5,900 nt of DNA, taken from contig CAMJES010000148.1 in assembly GCA_946404705.1 (NCBI GenBank), forward strand, positions 1-5,900, given 5' to 3'. How positions within the stretch are numbered: position 1 is the first letter of the stretch; every line of letters starts with the position of its first letter. Position numbers and translations under genes: made by a program. Source of the DNA: an uncultured Ruminococcus sp. Its GTDB lineage: Bacteria > Bacillota > Clostridia > Oscillospirales > Ruminococcaceae. The notes below the pieces were generated by a model. It worked only from the letters and a program-made list of their open reading frames with translations, had not been told where the DNA came from and ran no database searches. Shown one piece after another: positions 1 to 5,388 of the stretch.

Positions 1-67
1 AAAGCGAAATTCTTGCAGAATTAACGTAAACTTTCGTCCGCTTCGCGGTTTTAACTACAATTCCGAA
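1..67. repeat. Right end of a mosaic repeat element (copy 0), cut by the window edge
   Basis: Bases 1-55 match, nearly base for base, the right inverted end of the large repeat at 3836-3887, including the 19-base core GTTAAAACCGCGAAGCGGA on the minus strand (37-55). The sequence then diverges and finishes with one ATTCCGA unit at 60-66, the same heptamer that is tandemly repeated at the outer end of copy A. The element ends about 30 bases before the MATE stop codon, so it sits just 3' of that gene. The rest of the copy lies to the left of the window. Confidence 0.85.
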
Positions 68-95
68 TCAAAACTTTCCTCGTTTTCGAAGCTGT

Positions 96-1475
96 TTATT
101 TCCCTTCACGTTCCAATTTTTTCATATTATCAAATTCAAGCAGCACCATTATTACCGATACTATTCCTGCCAAAAAGTCTGCACACGGTCCCGAATATAC
201 TATGCCGTCTATTCCCATTTTCATCGGCAGAAGCAGCAGAAACGGCATAAAAAATATAAACTGTCTTGTGAGCGAGAGAAAAACGCCCTTTATCGGTTTT
301 CCTATTGAGGTGAAAAATGTTGTCGATATCGGCTGCAGGCAATTGAGCCATGTGAAAAACAGGAATATTCTAAACATCTTCTCTCCAAACTCAAAATATT
401 CCGCCGTGCCTTCTCCGAACATTGCCATGATCTGATGCGGAAAAATCTGAAATGCTGCAAAGCACAGCAGCGAAAATACTGCGCCGACCGAGAGCGCAAG
501 CATATATGCACTCCTTACGCGTTTATACTGCTTTGCGCCGTAGTTAAAGCTTTCGATAGGCTGTGTACCCTGCGCAAGTCCGATAACGACCGAAAACATT
601 ATTTGGTTGACTTTCATTGCGATGCCTGCGCAGGCGATAGGTACGGACGCGCCGTAAGCCGAAGCTGCGCCGTAAAATTTCAGCGAGTTATTCAGCACTA
701 TCTGAACGACCATTATCGCAAGCTGATTTATGCAGGATGCCATTCCTATTGAAGCTGTTTTCGATATATATCCGAGGTCGGGTTTAAAATGCTCTTTTTT
801 AAGCGGAACTGTTTTAAAATGCAGCAGATATACTATTGCGATAACAGCGGAAACGACCTGACCTATAACAGTAGCAAGCGCGGCGCCGGTCATTCCCATA
901 TCCAAGCCCAGCACAAATATCGCGTCAAGCACGGTATTGAGTATCGCGCCGATAAGGTTACACGCCATTGAAATCCCAGGACTTCCGTCTGCGCGGATAA
1001 GGTGGCTGCCGCCCGTTGTAACGATAAGGAACGGAAAACCGAGCGCAGCTATCCGCACATATTCGACTGCATAGGGGAGAACGTCATCGGGCGAGCCGAA
1101 CAGCTTAAGCAGCGGTTCAAGAAACAGCTCCGACACAAGCATTATCACCACACCGCAGGAAAGCAGCGTTACTATCGCATTTCCGACAAAAAACGGCGCT
1201 TTGTCGCGTTCGCCGCGCCCCATCGAAAGGTTAAAGCAGGAAGCGCCGCCTATTCCGAACAGCAGCGCAACGGCAATGCAGGAGGTCGAGAACGGAAACG
1301 CTATATTTGTTGCGGCGTTACCGAGCTGTCCGACCGAATTTCCGATAAAAAGCTGGTCAACTATATTATAAAGTGCGCCGACAAGCATTGCGACAATGCT
1401 CGGTATCGAAAATTTTATCATCAGTTTTTTTACAGGCTCACAGCCTAACGGATTGTTTTTGACTTCTTCATTCAT
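96..1475 (-). CDS. MATE family efflux transporter (MepA-like)
   Basis: Integral membrane antiporter of the multidrug and toxic compound extrusion family, expected to export cationic drugs or metabolites using an Na+ or H+ gradient. From the chosen start it is 459 residues, normal for the family, with about twelve hydrophobic segments across the whole length. Family-typical motifs are VDQLFIG (residues 39-45, end of the first helix), FGIGGASCFNLSMGRG (73-88) and IRADGSP (160-166). A second half of similar layout follows, with QGTQPIESFNYGA. The pattern fits the MepA-like branch; the substrate cannot be read from sequence. The start at 1475 (MNEEVKNNPLG) is preferred because AAGGAG (1485-1490, complement) lies 9 bases upstream. 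The frame is open to an ATG at 1502, but that codon has no ribosome binding site and lies at or before the predicted transcription start. No adjacent regulator gene is visible. It is transcribed divergently from metY. Confidence 0.93.
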   Translation of the reverse strand: MNEEVKNNPLGCEPVKKLMIKFSIPSIVAMLVGALYNIVDQLFIGNSVGQLGNAATNIAFPFSTSCIAVALLFGIGGASCFNLSMGRGERDKAPFFVGNAIVTLLSCGVVIMLVSELFLEPLLKLFGSPDDVLPYAVEYVRIAALGFPFLIVTTGGSHLIRADGSPGISMACNLIGAILNTVLDAIFVLGLDMGMTGAALATVIGQVVSAVIAIVYLLHFKTVPLKKEHFKPDLGYISKTASIGMASCINQLAIMVVQIVLNNSLKFYGAASAYGASVPIACAGIAMKVNQIMFSVVIGLAQGTQPIESFNYGAKQYKRVRSAYMLALSVGAVFSLLCFAAFQIFPHQIMAMFGEGTAEYFEFGEKMFRIFLFFTWLNCLQPISTTFFTSIGKPIKGVFLSLTRQFIFFMPFLLLLPMKMGIDGIVYSGPCADFLAGIVSVIMVLLEFDNMKKLEREGK

Positions 1476-1484
1476 TTTTCTTTG

Positions 1485-1490
1485 CTCCTT
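1485..1490 (-). promoter_or_regulatory. Ribosome binding site that decides the MATE start codon
   Basis: On the minus strand AAGGAG is followed by 9 bases and then ATG at 1475-1473. The in-frame ATGs at 1502 and 1496 have no purine-rich Shine-Dalgarno sequence upstream. This supports a protein nine residues shorter than the longest frame. Confidence 0.8.
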
Positions 1491-1505
1491 CTTCATCAAC
1501 ATCTT

Positions 1506-1534
1506 ATTTTAACCCATTATTTTACATAAATCAA
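1506..1534 (-). promoter_or_regulatory. Sigma-A-type promoter of the MATE gene
   Basis: Reading the minus strand, TTGATT (1534-1529) is followed by a 17-base spacer and TAAAAT (1511-1506). The expected transcription start is near 1499, giving a leader of about 24 bases to the ATG at 1475. The -35 box is one arm of a 7-bp inverted repeat, AAATCAA/TTGATTT (1528-1534 and 1541-1547), which could be an operator. Assignment is by consensus only. Confidence 0.55.
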
Positions 1535-1603
1535 GAGTTTTTGATTTAAGTCGTGTAAAATGACTGTTAAAGAGTGCAGCATAGAGCGTTTAAAGTGAAA
1601 TAT

Positions 1604-1651
1604 ATACAAAAACATACAAACCTAATGGGTTTTATTGTTAAAACATACAAA
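1604..1651 (+). repeat. Phased ATACAAA direct repeats upstream of the metY promoter
   Basis: ATACAAA occurs at 1604-1610, 1614-1620 and 1645-1651. The last two are part of an exact 12-base direct repeat, AAAACATACAAA, at 1609-1620 and 1640-1651. The offsets of 10 and 31 bases are close to whole helical turns. They lie roughly 50 to 97 bases before the predicted metY start site, where an activator often binds. The regulator is unknown and the region is AT-rich, so chance similarity is possible. Confidence 0.4.
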
Positions 1652-1665
1652 TTATATAAAACCTA

Positions 1666-1694
1666 TTGACAAACTTGTATTTATGTAGTATCAT
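1666..1694 (+). promoter_or_regulatory. Sigma-A-type promoter of the metY transcript
   Basis: A perfect TTGACA (1666-1671) is separated by 17 bases from TATCAT (1689-1694), one mismatch from the -10 consensus. The expected transcription start is near 1701, so the mRNA would have a leader of about 180 bases before metY, containing a hairpin and a 20-codon reading frame. An AAACCTAT word (1659-1666) overlaps the -35 box and could be a repressor site. Confidence 0.7.
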
Positions 1695-1706
1695 ATAACC
1701 ATAGCA

Positions 1707-1729
1707 AAACCTATATAACACATAGGTTT
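1707..1729 (+). other. Leader hairpin at the 5' end of the metY mRNA
   Basis: AAACCTAT (1707-1714) and ATAGGTTT (1722-1729) form a perfect 8-bp stem with a 7-base loop, starting a few bases after the predicted transcription start and ending just before the leader frame's ribosome binding site (1737-1741). The right arm could instead pair with a second exact AAACCTAT at 1775-1782 inside the leader frame, which would enclose that binding site and start codon. The two pairings are mutually exclusive. The stem is AT-rich and of modest stability. Confidence 0.45.
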
Positions 1730-1750
1730 AAAGAAAAGGAGAACAGAACG

Positions 1751-1813
1751 ATGTTTGCTTCAATTAATAAGACAAAACCTATCACAGATGCGGTCTTCCG
1801 AATGTGCTGTTGA
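1751..1813 (+). CDS. Putative Cys/Met-sensing leader peptide upstream of metY
   Basis: A 20-residue frame starts MFASINKTKP and ends AVFRMCC before TGA. AGGAG at 1737-1741 lies 9 bases before the ATG, as strong a translation signal as that of metY, which starts 66 bases after the leader stop. The last three sense codons are ATG TGC TGT: methionine and two cysteines at the point where a stalled ribosome would matter, directly upstream of a sulfur amino acid gene. Leader peptides rich in the end-product amino acid are established for attenuation of biosynthetic operons, and cysteine-rich leaders have been described for sulfur genes in actinobacteria; applying this here is inference. No terminator hairpin is obvious, so any control may be on translation. 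A weak CTCTT (1819-1823) could pair with the metY AGGAG and would be masked by a ribosome stalled at the Cys codons. I do not recognise it as a named family. Confidence 0.55.
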   Translation: MFASINKTKPITDAVFRMCC

Positions 1814-1866
1814 AATTACTCTTGACCCCAAAACATAAAAATAACTTTACAATACGATATATTAAA

Positions 1867-1871
1867 AGGAG
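1867..1871 (+). promoter_or_regulatory. metY ribosome binding site
   Basis: AGGAG, within AAAAGGAG, lies 8 bases before the ATG at 1880. This fixes the metY start; the protein then begins MSTLKERDLKFETLQLH, the normal N-terminus for this family. Confidence 0.85.
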
Positions 1872-1879
1872 AAATTACA

Positions 1880-3184
1880 ATGAGTACATTAAAAGAAAGA
1901 GATCTTAAGTTTGAAACCCTCCAGCTCCACGTTGGTCAGGAAGAAGCCGACCCCGCAACAGACGCAAGAGCCGTTCCTATCTATGCAACATCTTCATACG
2001 TTTTCCATAACTCCCAACACGCAGCCGACAGATTTGGTCTTCGTGACGCAGGAAATATCTACGGCAGACTTACCAATCCTACACAGGATATCTTCGAGCA
2101 GAGAATTGCCGCTCTCGAAGGCGGCGTTGCTGCTTTGGCAGTTGCTTCGGGTGCAGCGGCCATTACATATACTATCCAGAACCTCGCTCAGGCTGGCGAC
2201 AACATCGTTGCGGCAAAGACTATCTACGGCGGTTCATACAACCTGCTTGCGCATACTCTCCCCGAATACGGCATCACAACAACATTTGTTGACCCCGACG
2301 ATGAGGCTAACTTCGAAAACGCAATTAAGGACAACACCAAGGCGCTTTACATCGAAACGCTCGGCAATCCCAACTCCAATATCATCGACATTGAAAAGAT
2401 CGCCGAAATTGCACATAAACACAAAATACCTCTCGTTGTGGACAGCACCTTTGCAACTCCGTACCTTGTAAGACCTATCGACTACGGCGCAGACATCGTT
2501 GTACATTCAGCAACGAAGTTCATCGGCGGCCACGGCACAGTTATCGGCGGCGTTATCATCGACAGCGGCAAGTTCGACTGGGAAGCAAGCGGCAAGTTCC
2601 CGTCCCTTACAGAACCTAACCCGAGCTACCACGGCATTAGCTTCACAAAGGCTGTCGGCGCAGCTGCATTCGTTACAAAGATAAGAGCAATACTGCTCCG
2701 TGATACGGGCGCAACGCTTTCACCTTTCCACGCATTTCTCTTCCTGCAGGGACTTGAAACGCTCTCACTTCGCGTAGAACGCCACGTTGAGAATGCACTT
2801 AAAGTCGTAGAGTTCCTCAATAACCATCCGCAGGTAGAAAAAGTCAACCACCCCTCGCTTGCAACAGGAAAGCAGAAGGAGCTTTATGATAAATATTTCC
2901 CGAACGGCGGCGGTTCTATCTTCACATTTGAGATAAAGGGAACAGAGGAAGACGCGAAGAAGTTTATCGATAACCTTAAAGTGTTCTCGCTGCTTGCGAA
3001 TGTCGCAGACGTAAAGAGCCTTGCTATCCACCCTGCATCAACAACACATTCGCAGCTCAACGACGAAGAACTTGTCGAGCAGGGCATAAAGAAGAATACT
3101 ATCCGTCTTTCCATAGGTACAGAGCATATCGACGATATCATCTTTGACCTTGAAGAAGCGTTTAGTTCAATTCGTAATGCGTAA
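1880..3184 (+). CDS. metY: O-acetylhomoserine sulfhydrylase (O-acetylhomoserine aminocarboxypropyltransferase), PLP-dependent
   Basis: Cytosolic PLP enzyme of the Cys/Met metabolism family (fold type I). It joins O-acetylhomoserine with sulfide to give homocysteine and acetate (direct sulfhydrylation); some relatives also use methanethiol or act on acetylserine. The 434 residues are the usual MetY length, longer than cystathionine gamma-synthases (about 380). Seen in the sequence: Y61 and R63 in IYGRLTNPT (cofactor phosphate contacts from the neighbouring subunit), SGAAA (90-94), Y116 in TIYGGSYN (ring stacking), D188 in VVDSTFATP (pyridine nitrogen), the Schiff-base lysine K213 in HSATKFIGGHG, SLAIHPASTTH (380-390) and R409 in TIRLSIGTEH (substrate carboxylate). 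Residue roles are family knowledge. It has its own promoter and a long leader encoding a peptide ending Met-Cys-Cys. The last four codons and the stop lie in sequence shared with the outer end of the downstream repeat. The exact acyl and sulfur donors are inferred. Confidence 0.95.
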   Translation: MSTLKERDLKFETLQLHVGQEEADPATDARAVPIYATSSYVFHNSQHAADRFGLRDAGNIYGRLTNPTQDIFEQRIAALEGGVAALAVASGAAAITYTIQNLAQAGDNIVAAKTIYGGSYNLLAHTLPEYGITTTFVDPDDEANFENAIKDNTKALYIETLGNPNSNIIDIEKIAEIAHKHKIPLVVDSTFATPYLVRPIDYGADIVVHSATKFIGGHGTVIGGVIIDSGKFDWEASGKFPSLTEPNPSYHGISFTKAVGAAAFVTKIRAILLRDTGATLSPFHAFLFLQGLETLSLRVERHVENALKVVEFLNNHPQVEKVNHPSLATGKQKELYDKYFPNGGGSIFTFEIKGTEEDAKKFIDNLKVFSLLANVADVKSLAIHPASTTHSQLNDEELVEQGIKKNTIRLSIGTEHIDDIIFDLEEAFSSIRNA

Positions 3185-3429
3185 TTATTGCAGTCCAACA
3201 TTTGTAGTTAAAACCGCGAAGCGGAGCAAAAGTTTCGTAATTCTGCTTGTTTTTCGCAGAAAAATCCGAACGGCAGTGAGGACAGAATTTACCTTTATCA
3301 AAGGTGGTGGGTGTCCAAAGGGCAAAGCCCTTGGTCGCAGGTCATTTATGACCTTTAGCAGAAGAGCGAAACTCCCTAAACCATAGCGAAAAGCAAAGCT
3401 GCGTAAAAACGAAAAACTAAAGGTTACAA

Positions 3430-3512
3430 AAGCGCAATTCACAAAAAAATCGGAAAACAAGAAATGTTTTGTCAAATAAAAACTTGCTAAACCGACTTTG
3501 TGAATTGCGCTT
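3430..3512. other. Hairpin H1 in repeat copy A
   Basis: AAGCGCAATTCACAA (3430-3444) and TTGTGAATTGCGCTT (3498-3512) are a perfect 15-bp inverted repeat enclosing about 53 bases, which contain a smaller AAAACA/TGTTTT hairpin (3455-3471). The same pair occurs in copy B (5677-5690 and 5746-5759) with a diverged loop. Selection or element mechanics therefore preserves the stem more than the loop. Confidence 0.75.
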
Positions 3513-3549
3513 CATTCTATCCTAACAAAGTTAACTTTCCTCGGGTATA

Positions 3550-3650
3550 ATACTAAACACCAATAAAAAACAGGAAAAAATCTGCGCCGAAATCCTATAT
3601 ATTCGAGATTGTCGGCTTGATTTTTTCCATATTTTAAATGGTGTTTAGTA
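3550..3650. mobile_element. Nested MITE-like palindromic insertion within repeat copy A
   Basis: This 101-base segment is absent from copy B, where CGGGGATAAAACG (5789-5800 region) reads straight across the site. Its ends TACTAAACACCA (3551-3562) and TGGTGTTTAGTA (3639-3650) are a perfect 12-bp inverted repeat, and GGAAAAAATC with its complement continues the pairing inward, so nearly the whole insert is one long imperfect hairpin. TA flanks it on both sides (3548-3549 and 3651-3652) and occurs once in the empty site. A TA target duplication is what IS630/Tc1-mariner-type elements make; ATA or TATA duplications fit equally because the ends are repetitive. It has no coding capacity, so it would need a transposase from elsewhere. 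Confidence 0.75.
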
Positions 3651-3701
3651 TAAAACGTGAGAAGCGAAGCGCCGAACGTTTTGACCCGACATCGTATAAA
3701 C

Positions 3702-3746
3702 AGCTATGCACGGGGAACGACATTTAAATGTTCCCCGTGCATAGCT
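3702..3746. other. Hairpin H2 in repeat copy A
   Basis: AGCTATGCACGGGGAAC (3702-3718) and GTTCCCCGTGCATAGCT (3730-3746) form a perfect 17-bp stem around an 11-base loop. It is the strongest hairpin in the window. No T tract follows on either strand, so it does not look like a rho-independent terminator. Copy B has the equivalent hairpin with two paired substitutions. Confidence 0.8.
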
Positions 3747-3759
3747 AATTTAATGTGCG

Positions 3760-3806
3760 TCTAAAGATAAAATATACTTACTTCGTTCGCATATTTTACC
3801 TTTAGA
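3760..3806. other. Hairpin H4 in repeat copy A
   Basis: TCTAAAGATAAAATAT (3760-3775) pairs with ATATTTTACCTTTAGA (3791-3806) with one mismatch in 16, around a 15-base loop. The matching part of copy B lies beyond the window end, so its conservation cannot be judged. Confidence 0.6.
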
Positions 3807-3833
3807 GGAAAGTTTACTTTAGGAAAATAGAAT
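3805..3833. repeat. Inner inverted arm of the mosaic repeat
   Basis: The complement of this arm matches copy A's own left arm (3514-3542) at 23 of 29 bases, and copy B's left arm (5760-5788) at 27 of 29. The element thus has a second, internal pair of inverted arms enclosing the conserved block and H2, so the full element could fold as one large branched structure. Confidence 0.6.
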
Positions 3834-3909
3834 AAGCGAAATTCTTGCAAAATTAACGTAAACTTTCGTCCGCTTCGCGGTTTTAACGGCAAATGTTAGC
3901 TTCGCAATA

Positions 3910-3937
3910 ATTCCGAATTCCGCATTCCGAATTCCGA
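3910..3937. repeat. Four tandem ATTCCGA heptamers at the element's outer edge
   Basis: Units at 3910, 3917, 3924 and 3931 read ATTCCGA, ATTCCGC, ATTCCGA, ATTCCGA. The array ends 12 bases before the aspartate kinase stop codon. Degenerate heptamers of the same kind occur inverted at the left end of the element (3169-3189), and single ATTCCGA-like units lie at the ends of copies 0 and B. Confidence 0.7.
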
Positions 3938-3949
3938 ATTTAAAAGCTC

Positions 3950-5269
3950 TCACTCTGTTACAAATGCATTGTAAAGTGCTTTTACTGCTGCTTCAAAGTC
4001 TTCCTCGTTAACGCCGACAATGATATTAAGCTCCGAAGAACCCTGATCTATCATCTTTACATTTATTCTTGCATCTGCAAGTGCGGAGAAGATCTTGCCT
4101 GCCGTACCTCTTGCTTTCTTCATTCCTCGTCCTACGACTGCGATAAGCGCAAGGTTGCTTTCAATCTCGATAATATCGGGATGTACACGGTAGTTTATCT
4201 CGTCAATGATGTTCTTCTCTTTTCCGAGGAGGCTTTCTGTACTTACAAGCACCGACATTGTATCAATTCCGCAGGGCATATTTTCAAAGCTGATTCCGTT
4301 CTTTTCAAGCGCACGAAGCACATTTCTGCCGAAGCCTATTTCGCTGTTCATCATATCCTTTTCGATATTGATCGCGGAGAAGCCTTTCTTTCCTGCAATT
4401 CCCGTGATAACATACTTGCTTATCTCAGCAGACTCGGAAACGATCATTGTTCCTCTGTCATCGGGTGCGTTTGTGTTGCGTATATTGATAGGGATACCTG
4501 CGGCTCTTACGGGGAAGATAGCGTCCTCGTGGAGAACGGTCGCGCCCATATATGCAAGCTCACGAAGTTCCTTATAGGTGATAGTTCTGATAGTCTTGGG
4601 GCTGTCCACGATTCTCGGGTCGCAGATAAGGAAGCCCGAAACGTCCGTCCAGTTCTCGTAAAGGTCGGCGTTTACAGCTCTTGCAACGATAGAGCCTGTG
4701 ATATCCGAGCCGCCTCTGGAGAATGTCTTGATAGTATCGTTAGGCATAGAGCCGTAGAAGCCGGGAACAACGGCGTTGTCAAGTTCTGCAAGCTTTGCGG
4801 AAAGGAGTTCCTGCGTTGTGTCAAGGTCGAAAGCGCCGTCCTCGCTGAACTTGATATAACCTGCAGGGTCAACAAAGTTGTAGCCGATATATGCAGCAAG
4901 AACCTTGCTGTTGAGGTATTCGCCGCGGCTTGCAGCAAAGTCACGTCCTGCTCTGTGAGCGAAAGCGTCCTTTATCTCGATGTATTCGCCCGAAAGGTCG
5001 ATGTCAACTCCGAGTTCCTTGATGATAGAATTGTATCTCTGCTCAATAGCGTCAAATTCCTTGTCGAAATTTGCACCCTTTGCAGCCTTTTCGTAGCAGG
5101 AATAGAGCATATCCGTGATCTTTATATCTTCCTTGAAACGCTTTCCGGGCGCGGAAGCAACAACAAACTTTCTGTTCGGATCTCCCTTGATGATAGCAGC
5201 AACCTTTTTAAACTGAGCGGAATCGGCGAGTGAGCTTCCTCCGAATTTTACAACCTTGATATTGTTCAT
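3950..5269 (-). CDS. Aspartate kinase (aspartokinase), monofunctional, with tandem ACT domains
   Basis: Cytosolic enzyme phosphorylating L-aspartate with ATP to 4-phospho-aspartate, the first step toward lysine, threonine and methionine. The 439 residues match monofunctional aspartokinases; there is no homoserine dehydrogenase domain. The amino acid kinase domain spans about 1-270: KFGGSS (8-13) for nucleotide phosphates, KITD (50-53), RGEYLNSK (115-122), SRGGSD (184-189), WTDV (207-210) and MGATVLHEDA (241-250). Two ACT regulatory domains follow at roughly 288-360 and 374-437, the second containing IDQGSSELNIIVGV. ACT domains in this family bind lysine or threonine for feedback inhibition; which ligand applies cannot be decided here, so I give no symbol (lysC-type is likely). 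The start is fixed by AAGGAG (5280-5285, complement) 10 bases before the ATG. It is convergent with metY and has its own promoter; the roughly 50-base leader leaves no room for a lysine riboswitch. Confidence 0.95.
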   Translation of the reverse strand: MNNIKVVKFGGSSLADSAQFKKVAAIIKGDPNRKFVVASAPGKRFKEDIKITDMLYSCYEKAAKGANFDKEFDAIEQRYNSIIKELGVDIDLSGEYIEIKDAFAHRAGRDFAASRGEYLNSKVLAAYIGYNFVDPAGYIKFSEDGAFDLDTTQELLSAKLAELDNAVVPGFYGSMPNDTIKTFSRGGSDITGSIVARAVNADLYENWTDVSGFLICDPRIVDSPKTIRTITYKELRELAYMGATVLHEDAIFPVRAAGIPINIRNTNAPDDRGTMIVSESAEISKYVITGIAGKKGFSAINIEKDMMNSEIGFGRNVLRALEKNGISFENMPCGIDTMSVLVSTESLLGKEKNIIDEINYRVHPDIIEIESNLALIAVVGRGMKKARGTAGKIFSALADARINVKMIDQGSSELNIIVGVNEEDFEAAVKALYNAFVTE

Positions 5270-5325
5270 AACAGCAAATCTCCTTAATATATAAAATAAA
5301 TTTAATTACAAAACGCAACATTACC

Positions 5326-5354
5326 ATTATACCTAATTAAAGTCAAATTTTCAA
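5326..5354 (-). promoter_or_regulatory. Sigma-A-type promoter of the aspartate kinase gene
   Basis: On the minus strand TTGAAA (5354-5349) is followed by exactly 17 bases and a perfect TATAAT (5331-5326). The transcription start would be near 5319, giving a 5' untranslated region of about 50 bases. Confidence 0.75.
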
Positions 5355-5388
5355 TTGATATATAAAACAAAAATCACAGAATAAATTA

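Larger units (their letters stand above)
1503..1879. other. Divergent intergenic control region between MATE and metY
   Basis: This 377-base AT-rich region carries the MATE promoter on the minus strand and, on the plus strand, a promoter, a roughly 180-base metY leader with a short reading frame, and several repeated words. I looked for S-box (SAM), T-box, cobalamin and lysine riboswitch hallmarks and saw none. No convincing rho-independent terminator with a T tract lies between the leader frame and metY. Confidence 0.7.
3169..3937. repeat. Mosaic palindromic repeat element (copy A), noncoding, between convergent metY and aspartate kinase
   Basis: This fills the space between the two convergent genes. 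Its ends are inverted. Left 3169-3191 matches the complement of 3904-3926 at 19 of 23 bases, and the core GTTAAAACCGCGAAGCGGA at 3207-3225 is exactly inverted at 3869-3887. Inside, in order, are a block with AACCATAGCGAAA (3379-3391), hairpin H1 (3430-3512), an inner arm (3514-3542), a nested insertion (3550-3650), a 62-base conserved block (3652-3713), hairpin H2 (3702-3746), hairpin H4 (3760-3806) and the partner inner arm (3805-3833). A second copy at 5487-5900 shares these blocks in the same order and orientation as far as the window runs. The short open frames inside overlap hairpins and show no protein family, so I treat it as noncoding. It resembles a MITE or BIME-like element; a structured RNA is an alternative. 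Confidence 0.8.

Noticed and set aside
1002..1448. Plus-strand open frame of 148 codons within the MATE gene
   Set aside because: Antisense shadow of the transporter; highly basic, no ribosome binding site evident and no recognisable domain.
1701..1879. SAM (S-box) or T-box riboswitch in the metY leader
   Set aside because: The expected conserved cores are not present; the leader instead holds a short translated frame.
3185..3475. Open frames on either strand (80-96 codons) inside repeat copy A
   Set aside because: They run through the inverted repeats, and copy B does not appear to preserve them because of many length differences between copies.
3702..3746. H2 as a bidirectional rho-independent terminator for metY and aspartate kinase
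   Set aside because: The stem is strong but no T run follows on either strand, and it lies more than 200 bases from the aspartate kinase stop and more than 500 from the metY stop.
3169..3937. CRISPR array
   Set aside because: The repeats are inverted and irregular with no evenly spaced direct repeats; the heptamer array is far too short.
4181..5233. Long open frame (350 codons) on the plus strand inside the aspartate kinase gene
   Set aside because: It is the antisense shadow of a clearly conserved gene; its translation shows no family motifs and has unusual Cys/Ser/Val composition.
5270..5325. Lysine riboswitch upstream of aspartate kinase
   Set aside because: The predicted transcript leader is only about 50 bases and the sequence lacks the multi-helix core.
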